Notes under the pieces: generated by a model
Seen by the model: the letters and a program-made list of their open reading frames with translations, nothing else
What the model was told of the DNA's origin: nothing
Database searches by the model: none
Part shown: positions 7,220-14,450 of the stretch, piece by piece
Numbering within the stretch: position 1 is the first letter of the stretch
Layout of the letters: the number at the start of each line of letters is the position of its first letter
Assembly: GCA_946550725.1 (NCBI GenBank)
Contig: CAMNQX010000005.1
Location: forward strand, 42,113 to 106,112
DNA from: an uncultured Clostridia bacterium
GTDB taxonomy: Bacteria > Bacillota > Clostridia > Oscillospirales > Oscillospiraceae
Length of the DNA: 64,000 bases
Reading direction: 5' to 3'
Translations under genes and position numbers: made by a program

Positions 7220-7695
7220 GGGTCAATACCCCCCCCCCGCATCACACGCCCCAGCAGGGACGTGTAGAGCTCCTTGTAGGTGTCCCGCTCGGCGGTGACT
7301 TTCACCAGGTCCTCCGCCCGGTTGCCCGGCATGATCTTCACCTGGCGCACACCGCCCAGCTTGTCGCAGACCTCCCGGCGGATAGCCTCCAGCTCCTCCG
7401 ACGGCAGGGAAGTGATGTAGTGGAGCAGCCTGGACTTGTCCACGGTGTAGAGCTGCCCGCACACGGCCCAGCTCTTCCTGTTCAGCCCGGACACCGGGAC
7501 GCAGTTTGCCCGGCCCTCATGGTCGGAGGCGGAACACATCACCACCCACACCACGCCGTTGTTGTCGTTGAAGTTCTCGTCGCTCACGATTACAGCAGGG
7601 CGGTCTTTCAGCATTTCGTGTCCGGTGCCGTGTGGAATGGAGCACAGATAAACCTCCCCAGGCCGAGGCAATTCGCGCAAATCATAGGTGTTCAT
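7216..7695 (-). CDS. MazF/PemK-like protein
   Basis: A 159-residue protein whose first 110 residues follow the MazF/PemK fold: RPGEVYLCSIP at residues 10-20, DRPAVIVSDENF near 31-42, then VVWVVMCSASDHEG and a VCGQLYTVDKSRL strand, matching the order G-x-V-Y, R-P-x-V-I-V, and Q-x-x-x-x-D-x-x-R-L of these RNA-cleaving toxins. A helical tail of about 45 residues is extra. The ATG at 7695 has GGAGGTGGAGG upstream. The G10 tract at 7238-7229 codes for the last glycines (MRGGGIDP), so slippage would alter only the tail and the coupling to the next gene. A true toxin role is unproven; a possible RHH-like partner is two genes upstream. Confidence 0.65.
   Translation of the reverse strand: MNTYDLRELPRPGEVYLCSIPHGTGHEMLKDRPAVIVSDENFNDNNGVVWVVMCSASDHEGRANCVPVSGLNRKSWAVCGQLYTVDKSRLLHYITSLPSEELEAIRREVCDKLGGVRQVKIMPGNRAEDLVKVTAERDTYKELYTSLLGRVMRGGGIDP
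7229..7238. repeat. Poly-C/poly-G tract, 10 bases, at the end of the MazF-like gene
   Basis: Ten C on the plus strand, read as ATGCG10 in the coding direction, three codons before the stop that overlaps the next GTG start. Confidence 0.95.
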
Positions 7696-7901
7696 CCCTC
7701 CACCTCCAGCTTCAACCACCAAAGCGGGTCGTTGCGCTCCTCGTTGTGCGGGCAGTTCTCGGCGTCGCAGTTCTCCGACGGGCACTTATCGCAGAACTCC
7801 CGATGGAAACGCTCGTCCCACGGCCCCTCCGCGATAGGCAGAGACCCCAGGAAATCTCCCAGGGTCTCCGGCGAGGCGGTGATCTTCTCGAAGTTCGTCA
7901 C
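7692..7901 (-). CDS. Small cysteine-rich phage protein
   Basis: A 69-residue protein with a cysteine cluster CDKCPSENCDAENCPH (about residues 37-52), a likely metal site. The ending WWLKLEVEG is common in small phage proteins of this group. The start overlaps the end of the upstream gene (ATGA) and the stop overlaps the MazF-like start. Function unknown. Confidence 0.6.
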   Translation of the reverse strand: MTNFEKITASPETLGDFLGSLPIAEGPWDERFHREFCDKCPSENCDAENCPHNEERNDPLWWLKLEVEG

Positions 7902-8122
7902 GCCTTCACACCTCCGCCCACCTTGCCAGCCCCCGGCGGCGTGTGCCCTTCGTAGAAGGCAAGGGCGGTCTCCATGTGCTTGAACAGCCCCATCATCACC
8001 GTGTTCTCCAGCATATACTCGATGGTGACACCGTAGCGGGCGGCTTGCGTCTCGGCGCGCTTGTAAAGGTCGCTCTCCTTGTCAACGGTCAACGTGATGT
8101 TCTGGTAATGAAAATCAGCCAT
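7898..8122 (-). CDS. Small phage protein, ribbon-helix-helix-like
   Basis: A 74-residue protein. NITLTVDKESDLYKRAETQA, then VTIEYMLENTVMMGLF, reads as a strand followed by two helices, the layout of ribbon-helix-helix DNA-binding proteins. That would make it a candidate antitoxin or regulator for the MazF-like gene, with one small gene between. The assignment is by pattern only. AGGAGG (from GTCCTCCT on the plus strand) lies upstream of the ATG. Confidence 0.5.
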   Translation of the reverse strand: MADFHYQNITLTVDKESDLYKRAETQAARYGVTIEYMLENTVMMGLFKHMETALAFYEGHTPPGAGKVGGGVKA

Positions 8123-8125
8123 GAT

Positions 8126-8797
8126 TTAGTCCTCCTGTTCCACCGGCGCCACGTCCGCGGCGTCGAACAGCGTAATGTTGGTGATGGGGTCGCCCTGCTC
8201 GATCTGGTTTTCCCAGTCCATAGAGGCGATGTGCTGGATCTTCTCCAGGTCAGCCCCGGAGAACCGCCCCGGCGCGATGTAAACCGTCCAGTCCCGCCAG
8301 GCGAAGATCCCCAGCACCCCCCCAGCGGCCATGTTGGTCGTAAACTCGTCGCTCTTGCCCACGGTCTTGAAGTCGATGATCTTCAAGAGCTCCACGTCGA
8401 AGGCGTATACCTCGCCCTTCTCGGTCTGGTAGAGCTGCCAGCGGTCCCGGTAGATCACCGGGATCTTCTTCATGGGAATCGCACCCTTGTGGGCGTCCGG
8501 CAGGAGGCCGTTGTGCTTCTCGGCCATTTCCGGCAGCATGGCCTGGGTGGAGCCGTTCTTGTTCACCATCATGGGCTCCATCGGGAGATAGCCCACATCC
8601 TTGACCACCTGAACAGCCGCCTCCCTGGGCAGCATATTGGTCTCACACCGAATGGCCCAGGCCGCGCCGTTGATGATGATGGTGTGGCGCTTCCACGGCC
8701 CCGCCTCGATCGTGCCAGGGATGATCTCGTACCCGCCACTCTTATATGCCGCGGTCAGCACCTTGCAAAGGCTCTTTTCATGGAGCATACCTTCCAT
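8126..8797 (-). CDS. Phage protein of unknown function
   Basis: A 223-residue protein that I do not recognise. It contains several beta-strand-like stretches (RHTIIINGAAWAIRC, IPVIYRDRWQLYQTEKGEVYAFDVELLKIID, GIFAWRDWTVYIAP) and ends in an acidic tail. It has no cysteine-rich or membrane segment. AAAGGAGAA lies before the start at 8797; a second ATG at 8788 is possible. Its position near the head of the row suggests an early phage gene. Confidence 0.6.
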   Translation of the reverse strand: MEGMLHEKSLCKVLTAAYKSGGYEIIPGTIEAGPWKRHTIIINGAAWAIRCETNMLPREAAVQVVKDVGYLPMEPMMVNKNGSTQAMLPEMAEKHNGLLPDAHKGAIPMKKIPVIYRDRWQLYQTEKGEVYAFDVELLKIIDFKTVGKSDEFTTNMAAGGVLGIFAWRDWTVYIAPGRFSGADLEKIQHIASMDWENQIEQGDPITNITLFDAADVAPVEQED

Positions 8798-8809
8798 TTT
8801 CTTCTCCTT

Positions 8810-8995
8810 TCAAATCATGTGGCACAGAGCCACGGTCACAAGGACCAGGACCCCGGCGGCCACCACAACAAACATCCCCGTCAGGAACTTGTCCAGCCGC
8901 TCCATCCGCTCCCGGTGGCGGCGCTCCACTCGGCTCTCCGGCCTGGTGAAGGTAACGGTGACGTAGTAGGGCTTGTCCCACACTCCCTTGCTCAC
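8810..8995 (-). CDS. Small single-pass membrane protein
   Basis: A 61-residue protein with a basic N-terminal half (RVERRHRERMERLDK) and a C-terminal membrane helix (GMFVVVAAGVLVLVTVALC). It starts at GTG 8995, overlapping the stop of the upstream gene, with GGTGGAGG just upstream. The topology suggests the N-terminus stays in the cytoplasm. Function unknown. Confidence 0.55.
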   Translation of the reverse strand: MSKGVWDKPYYVTVTFTRPESRVERRHRERMERLDKFLTGMFVVVAAGVLVLVTVALCHMI

Positions 8996-9372
8996 GCCTC
9001 CACCCCCTCGGTCCGCCCGACCTGGATGGTGGGAGCAATCAGCGCCACGGTCAGCATGGACAGCACATTCGTCACCGGAGCCCCCAGCATAACCGCAAGC
9101 TCCCGGATCAGGACGGCCACACCGTTCAGCGCCGCCGAAGTGCTGGAGGCCTCAATGTTCCGCGCGAAGGTCATAGACCCCGGCGTTTTCTCCAGAGTGA
9201 TCTTGCAAGCCGCGGCGATGGCCGCCTGGATAGCGGCAGCGTCGTCCTCGGTCGCCTTGTCTCCCGGCGCGCCAGCCGCCACGGCGGCCTCTCCGTCCTT
9301 CTTACAGTCGCAGATTTCACCAGGATCCAGGCTTGCCCCGCAGTCTGGGCACTCTCTCGGAGCGTATCCCAT
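8992..9372 (-). CDS. Phage protein with N-terminal zinc ribbon
   Basis: A 126-residue protein. The N-terminus has two CxxC-like pairs (CPDCGAS, then CDCK) that look like a small zinc ribbon. An alanine-rich, partly hydrophobic helical region follows (AAAIQAAIAAACK; VLSMLTVALIAPTIQ). An AGGAGG site lies upstream of the ATG. No family recognised. Confidence 0.55.
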   Translation of the reverse strand: MGYAPRECPDCGASLDPGEICDCKKDGEAAVAAGAPGDKATEDDAAAIQAAIAAACKITLEKTPGSMTFARNIEASSTSAALNGVAVLIRELAVMLGAPVTNVLSMLTVALIAPTIQVGRTEGVEA

Positions 9373-9388
9373 ATCGCTGTCCTCCTTT

Positions 9389-9682
9389 TTAGGCTTCAGC
9401 AGGGCGGCGGCCCTGGTTGCGCCGGTTCTGTTGGTACACGGTCTCGCCCTGCTCTGCGCTATACTTCCGGCGGAAGTTCTTGTCCAGAACCTCTCGACCC
9501 GCCTCGTCGTAGACCTGGCCCCTCCGCAGCTCGGTATATACCGTGGCCTGGCTGATCCCCAGCTCGGCGGCGATTTCCACCGGCGCGGCGTTGTCGTCTT
9601 CCCACATCCTCTCGATCTTCTTTCGGTCGTCCAGCGTCAGGTTTTTCACTTCATTCACCTCGTTTTTATTCGCTTCCGCCAT
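9389..9682 (-). CDS. Helix-turn-helix DNA-binding protein, Hin/IS30-like
   Basis: A 97-residue protein. The segment LTLDDRKKIERMWEDD followed by PVEIAAELGISQATVYTELRRG is a classic helix-turn-helix of the kind found at the N-terminus of IS30 transposases and in Hin-like proteins; no catalytic domain follows. It is the first gene of the minus-strand phage row and lies next to a strong dyad (9698-9732), so it may regulate its own promoter. The ATG at 9682 lacks a good ribosome binding site; a TTG three codons upstream (9691) is the alternative. Confidence 0.7.
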   Translation of the reverse strand: MAEANKNEVNEVKNLTLDDRKKIERMWEDDNAAPVEIAAELGISQATVYTELRRGQVYDEAGREVLDKNFRRKYSAEQGETVYQQNRRNQGRRPAEA

Positions 9683-9697
9683 ATCCGGCAAAAAAAT

Positions 9698-9732
9698 AAT
9701 GCAGAAAAAGGTCTAAAAACCTTTTCTGCATT
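9698..9732. promoter_or_regulatory. Inverted repeat between phage row and core genes
   Basis: AATGCAG-A(4-5)-GGT pairs with ACC-T4-CTGCATT across six bases, with one bulged A. It lies between the divergently transcribed HTH gene and the site-2 protease gene. It may be the operator of the HTH protein, a terminator, or a mark of the element's edge. The stem ends in A/T runs on both sides. Confidence 0.5.
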
Positions 9733-9775
9733 TAATGTACTACTTCACAGGTAACCCCAGAGACGCTTTCTCCCC

Positions 9776-9804
9776 TTGCCTTTCTTTTTTATCTTTGCTA
9801 TAAT
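9776..9804 (+). promoter_or_regulatory. Sigma-A promoter of the site-2 protease / scpAB operon
   Basis: TTGCCT at 9776-9781 and TATAAT at 9799-9804, spaced by 17 bases, about 28 bases before the GTG start. Confidence 0.8.
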
Positions 9805-9831
9805 AAGGTATTCTGGAATTGCTGTCGGGAG

Positions 9832-10536
9832 GTGGACAAGCTGAGTTCCCTGCAAAATTTCCTTCAGAGCTTTGACCTGCACGCCTTTCTCATAACGGTC
9901 TTTTCCGCTGCGGCCGCTCTGTTCTGCCTCACCGTCCACGAGCTGTCCCACGGCGCGGTGGCCTACGCCCTGGGCGACCCCACCGCCAAAGACGAAGGGC
10001 GGCTCACCCTCAACCCCATCAAGCACATCGACCCCCTGGGCCTGGTGCTGATGATCACCGCCCATGTGGGTTGGGCCAAGCCCGTGCCGGTGGATATGCG
10101 CTACTTTAAGCATCCCAAGCGGGGCATGGCCCTCACCGCCCTGGCGGGTCCGGCCTCCAACTTCCTGCTGGCGTGGGTGTTTTTGCTGCTGGCCAGTCTG
10201 CTGCTCCGGGTGCTCTCCCTCTCCGCCCCGTGGCAGCTCTATGTGCTCATCTTTCTAGTCAATGCCGCGCTGCTGTCCATCGGCCTGGGGGTGTTCAACC
10301 TGTTCCCCATCCCACCCCTGGACGGCTCCAAGATCCTGTTTTCCTTCCTCCCCGACAAAATTTACTACACCATCCTCCGCTACGAGCGTTATATCATGCT
10401 CCTGCTGCTGGCGCTGGTGTGGTTCGGGGTGTTCAGCGGGCCGCTTTCCACGCTGATCCTCTGGGCGCTTCGCGGCCTCTGTTTCCTCAGCGGCCTGCCC
10501 TTTGATTCCGCTTTGCTCCTGTTGGCCATGGCGTAG
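9832..10536 (+). CDS. Site-2 protease family (M50) membrane metalloprotease
   Basis: A 234-residue membrane protein of the M50 intramembrane protease family. The zinc motif HELSH is at residues 36-40 in the second hydrophobic segment. NLFPIPPLDGSKIL near residue 160 supplies the third ligand (the aspartate of PLDG). About five hydrophobic segments are visible. In Firmicutes this gene regularly precedes scpA and scpB, as here; its substrate is unknown. GGGAGG lies so close to the GTG at 9832 that the true start could be slightly downstream, but no ATG is available. It heads a long plus-strand operon. Confidence 0.88.
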   Translation: MDKLSSLQNFLQSFDLHAFLITVFSAAAALFCLTVHELSHGAVAYALGDPTAKDEGRLTLNPIKHIDPLGLVLMITAHVGWAKPVPVDMRYFKHPKRGMALTALAGPASNFLLAWVFLLLASLLLRVLSLSAPWQLYVLIFLVNAALLSIGLGVFNLFPIPPLDGSKILFSFLPDKIYYTILRYERYIMLLLLALVWFGVFSGPLSTLILWALRGLCFLSGLPFDSALLLLAMA

Positions 10537-10560
10537 CGTTTTGATTTTTCTGCCGGAAAG

Positions 10561-11373
10561 GTGGTGAGGGCCGTGGAGGAATTGACCTTCCATCTGGAAA
10601 AGGTGGTCAAGGCGAAGGCCGACGATCTGGAGGACTTTAACGGCCCTCTGGATCTGATCCTCAGCCTGCTCTCCAAAAACAAAATGGAGATCAAGGACAT
10701 TCAGATCTCCCTGATCCTGGAACAGTATCTGGCCTGGATGGAGCGGCGCAAGGCCCTGGACCTGGACGTGGCCAGCGAGTTCGTCACCATGGCCGCCCAC
10801 CTGGTGTATATCAAGACCCGAATGCTCCTGTCCATCAACGACGAGGAGGCCATGAGCGAGATGGAACAGCTCATCGCCTCCCTGGAGGAGCATCAGCGGG
10901 CGGAAAGTTATTTGAAGATCAAGGCTGTAGCGCCTCAACTTGGGGAACGCTATCTCTATGGCCGGGACTACATCACCAAAGGTCCCGAGCACCTGCCCGT
11001 GAATCGGATCTACCGCTACCAGCACCAGCCAAACGACCTCTTCCGCGCCATTTCCAACGTGTTGGAGCGGGTGGACAACCACCTACCGCCGCCCCTGGCG
11101 GCCTTTGAGGGCATCGTGGGCCGGGAGCCGTACCCGGTGAGCGACAAGGCCAGCGAGGTCATCGCCCGCCTGCGCACCTTCGGCGTGGCCCGGTTCCTCT
11201 CCCTCTTTCAGGGGAGCCGCTCCCGCAGCGAGATCGTGGCCACCTTTTTGGCCGTTTTGGAGCTGTGCAAGGCCTGCCGGGTGATGCTGGCGGGCACCGC
11301 CGAGGACTGCACCGTCACCTGTATCGACGACACGGACGAAGAGCTGACCGACATCTCGGTAGACGCATATTAA
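10561..11373 (+). CDS. scpA: Segregation and condensation protein A
   Basis: The kleisin subunit of the SMC-ScpA-ScpB complex that compacts and separates chromosomes. LTFHLEKVVKAKADDLEDFNG is followed by PLDLILSLLSKNKMEIKDI, the N-terminal signature. DLDVASEFVTMAAHLVYIKTRMLL is the conserved middle, and the C-terminus has the winged-helix region (RSRSEIVATFLAVLELCK). Starts at GTG 10561, 10564 or 10573 are all possible; the family body begins a few residues later. scpB follows after 14 bases. Confidence 0.93.
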   Translation: MVRAVEELTFHLEKVVKAKADDLEDFNGPLDLILSLLSKNKMEIKDIQISLILEQYLAWMERRKALDLDVASEFVTMAAHLVYIKTRMLLSINDEEAMSEMEQLIASLEEHQRAESYLKIKAVAPQLGERYLYGRDYITKGPEHLPVNRIYRYQHQPNDLFRAISNVLERVDNHLPPPLAAFEGIVGREPYPVSDKASEVIARLRTFGVARFLSLFQGSRSRSEIVATFLAVLELCKACRVMLAGTAEDCTVTCIDDTDEELTDISVDAY

Positions 11374-11387
11374 AGGAGGCGAACGCC

Positions 11388-12182
11388 ATGGAACTGAAGG
11401 ACACCCAAGCCGCTCTGGAGGCCATTTTGTTCGCCGCCGGGGAGCCTGTGGGGGTGGAACGGCTGTGCCTCACCCTGGAGCTGGACCGGGAGACAGTGGA
11501 CGAGCTGTGCTCCCACCTGGCCGACCAATACAGCTACGAGCGCCGGGGGCTGCGGGTCCTCAAGCTGGACAACGCCTGGCAGATGGCCTCCGCCCCGGAA
11601 TACGCCGATATCATCCGCCAGACCTTTGAGAGCCGCAAGCCCGCCAAGCTCTCTCAGCCCGCTTTGGAGGTCCTCTCCATCATCGCCTACTTCCAGCCCA
11701 CCACCCGGGCCTATGTGGACCAGGTCCGTGGGGTGGACAGCTCGTACACCGTGGGTCTGCTGCTGGAGCGGGAGCTGATCGAGGAGTGTGGGCGGCTGGC
11801 TGTGCCGGGACGGCCCATCCTCTACCGCACCACCAGAAACTTCCTGCGCTCCTTCAGCCTGTCCTCCCTGGACGAGCTGCCCGAGCTGCCAAACTCCACC
11901 GCCGAGGACGGCCAGCTCACTCTGGAGCTGCAGGCCAACATTGAAAAGCTCCGCGCCCAGGAGGAGATGGCCAACGTCTCCGACGACGAGCTGTTGGAGG
12001 CCGCGGCGAAGCTGGCTGCGGAGGAGGCCGCCCAGGCCCTCTCTCCGGACGAGTTCCCGCCCCAGGACGACCCGGAGCCGTCTGAGGCACCACCGGAGGA
12101 CGACCCGGCAGAGGTCGATGCGCCTCCCGCCGATGAGCCTGACGCGCCGCCCTCTGACCCCGAAGGACGGGACGGCCTATGA
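11388..12182 (+). CDS. scpB: Segregation and condensation protein B
   Basis: ScpB, the winged-helix partner of ScpA in the SMC complex. MELKDTQAALEAILFAAGEP is the typical start, and RPILYRTTRNFLRSFSLSSL closes the conserved part. Usual ScpB proteins are about 190-200 residues; this one has an extra tail of about 70 residues rich in Glu, Asp, Pro and Ala (EDDPAEVDAPPADEP) that is probably disordered. An AAAGGAGGC site sets the ATG at 11388. The stop overlaps the next start. Confidence 0.93.
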   Translation: MELKDTQAALEAILFAAGEPVGVERLCLTLELDRETVDELCSHLADQYSYERRGLRVLKLDNAWQMASAPEYADIIRQTFESRKPAKLSQPALEVLSIIAYFQPTTRAYVDQVRGVDSSYTVGLLLERELIEECGRLAVPGRPILYRTTRNFLRSFSLSSLDELPELPNSTAEDGQLTLELQANIEKLRAQEEMANVSDDELLEAAAKLAAEEAAQALSPDEFPPQDDPEPSEAPPEDDPAEVDAPPADEPDAPPSDPEGRDGL

Positions 12183-12784
12183 TCCCTCTCCTCATCGTCC
12201 TTCTGGCGCTGCTGCTGATCGCCCTGCTGCCCCTGGGTGGGCGGGTGCGGTACAACGAGGATGGTCTTTTCGCCGCCTTGCAGGTCGGCCCCGTTTCCAT
12301 CCCTCTGTTCCCTCCTAAGGAGGAAAAGCCCCCCAAGGAGAAAAAGCCCAAACAGGACAAGCCCAAGCAGGCGGACGACCACCCCAAGCGGGGCGGACCG
12401 CTGGCGCTGGTGAAGAGCTGTCTCCCCCTGGTCAAGCCCACGCTGGAGGGCGTCCGCAGGCGGCTGACCATCGACCGGCTGGAGCTGCACGTGGTCTGGG
12501 CCGCTCCCGACCCTGCCGACGCGGCCATGGGCTACGGCGCGGCCAACGCCGCTCTGGGCGTGATCTGGCCTATCCTGTGGCAGAGCTTCAAAATTCGCAA
12601 GCACTCTGTGGGCATCGACGTGGACTTTGACGCCAACCAGCCGACCCTCTATGCCGAAGCTCTGCTGACCATGACGGTGTTCCAGGTCCTGACTCTGGCC
12701 CTCCCCCTGCTGTTCAAATTTTTGAAGATATACCGCGCTGTCAACGCCGCTCCCGAAGGCGAAACTGTGAAGAAAGAGGCGTAA
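12179..12784 (+). CDS. DUF2953 membrane-anchored protein
   Basis: A 201-residue protein with an N-terminal membrane helix (LLIVLLALLLIALLPLGG), a strand (VRYNEDGLFAALQVGPVSI), a lysine/proline-rich linker, and a C-terminal part matching the DUF2953 pattern (LHVVWAAPDPADAAMGYGAANA). In spore-formers this family is often found directly upstream of ytfJ, as here. Its function is unknown; a role in the developing spore is inferred from that pairing. ATGA overlap with scpB. Confidence 0.8.
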   Translation: MIPLLIVLLALLLIALLPLGGRVRYNEDGLFAALQVGPVSIPLFPPKEEKPPKEKKPKQDKPKQADDHPKRGGPLALVKSCLPLVKPTLEGVRRRLTIDRLELHVVWAAPDPADAAMGYGAANAALGVIWPILWQSFKIRKHSVGIDVDFDANQPTLYAEALLTMTVFQVLTLALPLLFKFLKIYRAVNAAPEGETVKKEA

Positions 12785-12788
12785 CATC

Positions 12789-13208
12789 ATGGCTGAACAA
12801 GAAAAAGCTCCCAATTCCACCCCCATCGACTCCCTGATGACCACCACTCTGGCAAAGCTGAAGGACATGGTGGACGTGGACGTGATCGTGGGCAAGCCCA
12901 TTGAGACCCCCGACGGCACCACGCTGATCCCCGTTTCCCGCCTGTCCATGGGCTTCGGCTCCGGCGGCAGCGACTTCGCCGGGAAGAATCACAAGGACAA
13001 CACCCCTTACCACTTCGGCGGCGGCTCCGGCGCCGGGGTGAAGGTGGACCCGGTGGCCTTTCTCATCATCAAGGACGGCTCGGTGCGCCTTCTGCCCATC
13101 GGCATCCCCGCCATCTCCCCCGCCGGACGCGCCGTGGAGATGGTGCCCCAGCTGGTGGACAAGATCACCGACTATTTGGACCGCCAAAAGGATAAAACCG
13201 GCCTCTAA
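12789..13208 (+). CDS. ytfJ: Spore protein YtfJ / GerW family
   Basis: A 139-residue protein of the GerW family, which in Bacillus is made in the spore and needed for efficient germination. Visible features are IDSLMTTTLAKLKDMVDVDVIVGKPI, the glycine-rich block GFGSGGSDFAG, HFGGGSGAGVKVDPVAFLI and KDGSVRLLPI, all diagnostic. It starts four bases after the DUF2953 gene. A hairpin follows the stop and leads straight into the dacF ribosome binding site. Confidence 0.93.
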   Translation: MAEQEKAPNSTPIDSLMTTTLAKLKDMVDVDVIVGKPIETPDGTTLIPVSRLSMGFGSGGSDFAGKNHKDNTPYHFGGGSGAGVKVDPVAFLIIKDGSVRLLPIGIPAISPAGRAVEMVPQLVDKITDYLDRQKDKTGL

Positions 13209-13217
13209 GCCCATACT

Positions 13218-13247
13218 AAGGTCACTCTGTTCCCGCGAGGTGACCTT
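13218..13247 (+). promoter_or_regulatory. Stem-loop covering the dacF ribosome binding site
   Basis: AAGGTCAC (13218-13225) pairs perfectly with GTGACCTT (13240-13247). The only visible ribosome binding site, GAGGTGACC, is partly in the 3' arm, and the ATG follows two bases later. Melting of this stem may limit dacF translation; a weak attenuator is the alternative, but no T-tract follows. Confidence 0.5.
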
Positions 13248-13249
13248 AT

Positions 13250-14428
13250 ATGCGCCCCTTTCCCCGCAAATTTACCGCTTTTTCCTGTGTTTGTGCCCTT
13301 TTATGCCTGCTGTCCGCCCCGGCCCGCGCCCTTGAGACCTCCGCCGCCAGCGCGGTGGTGATGGACGCCGGGTCGGGTCGTGTCATCTATTCCCACAATC
13401 CCAACGAGGAACGCTCCATCGCCTCCATCACCAAGCTGATGACCGCTCTGGTGGCGGTGGAGCACACCGACGACCTGGACGAGACCGTCACCGTCTCCCC
13501 TCTGGCCGCCGGGACCGAGGGGTCATCCATGTATCTGGCCGCCAACGAACAGCTTCCCCTGCGCCACCTTCTTTACGGTCTTTTGCTCCGCTCGGGCAAC
13601 GACGCCGCGGTGGCCATCGCCATCCACTGCGCCGGGGACGTGGAGACCTTCGCGGGGTGGATGAACGACAAGGCCGCTGAGCTGGGCCTTCAGCACTCCC
13701 ACTTCGCCAACCCCAACGGGCTGGAGGCGGAGGGGCACTACTCCTCCGCCTACGACATGGCCCTTATCGCCAAGGCCGTGCTGGAACAGCCCACCCTGGC
13801 GGAGATCGTGGCAACCAAGTCTATCACCCTGGGAGAGCGGTACATGGAGAACCACAACAAGCTCCTGAGCCGCTACGAGGGCTGCATCGGCCTCAAGACC
13901 GGCTACACCAAGGCGGCGGGCCGCACTCTGGTGTCTGCCGCCCAGCGTATGGGCACCACCTTCATCGCCGTCACCCTCTGCGACCCCAACGACTGGGACG
14001 ACCATGTGGCCCTGCTGGACGACGCCTTTTCCAAGTACCACTCCCACCTTCTGGCCCGGAGCGGCAAGGCGCTGGCCACCGTGGCGGTGGAGGGGAGCCT
14101 TGCCCATTCCGTCAGCGTGGTCACCGCTTCTGAGGTGCGCTATCCCCTGTCTGACGGCGAGACCCCCTCTGTCCGCATCCGCCTACCCGCCCGCCTCAAG
14201 GCCCCGGTCCGCCAGGGGGAGGTGGTGGGCGCGCTGGTCTACTTTCTCAACGGGGAGGAGATCGGCCGCACCGACCTGATCGCCGCCGCCTCCGCCCCCC
14301 GCAACGCCCCCGCCGTCTTGGAGGGCCGCTTCGGCCTCTTCCGCCCCGCAGGGGTGGATACCCTGTCCGCCGGCCTTCCCTACTGGCGGGGGCCTCTGTC
14401 CCGCCAGAGCATATTTTTGGCCGTATAA
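13250..14428 (+). CDS. dacF: D-alanyl-D-alanine carboxypeptidase (DacF/DacB type)
   Basis: A secreted low-molecular-weight penicillin-binding protein that trims the terminal D-Ala of peptidoglycan. It has a signal peptide (basic MRPFPRKF, then a hydrophobic core ending near APARALE). The catalytic S-x-x-K is SITK (59-62), the second motif SGN at 115-117, and the third KTG at 216-218. The C-terminal PBP5-like domain ends in a hydrophobic stretch. At 392 residues it has the usual length. The clustering with scpAB and ytfJ fits the sporulation-linked DacF group. The stem-loop at the ribosome binding site may tune expression. Confidence 0.92.
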   Translation: MRPFPRKFTAFSCVCALLCLLSAPARALETSAASAVVMDAGSGRVIYSHNPNEERSIASITKLMTALVAVEHTDDLDETVTVSPLAAGTEGSSMYLAANEQLPLRHLLYGLLLRSGNDAAVAIAIHCAGDVETFAGWMNDKAAELGLQHSHFANPNGLEAEGHYSSAYDMALIAKAVLEQPTLAEIVATKSITLGERYMENHNKLLSRYEGCIGLKTGYTKAAGRTLVSAAQRMGTTFIAVTLCDPNDWDDHVALLDDAFSKYHSHLLARSGKALATVAVEGSLAHSVSVVTASEVRYPLSDGETPSVRIRLPARLKAPVRQGEVVGALVYFLNGEEIGRTDLIAAASAPRNAPAVLEGRFGLFRPAGVDTLSAGLPYWRGPLSRQSIFLAV

Positions 14429-14450
14429 CCCCACCAAGGAGATGACCCCT

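Noticed and set aside
8310..8330. C7 run in the 223-residue phage gene as a fifth phase-variable tract
   Set aside because: Seven bases is common at this GC content and the frame is open.
12179..12200. Frameshift between scpB and the DUF2953 gene
   Set aside because: The overlap is a normal ATGA-type coupling and both proteins are complete.
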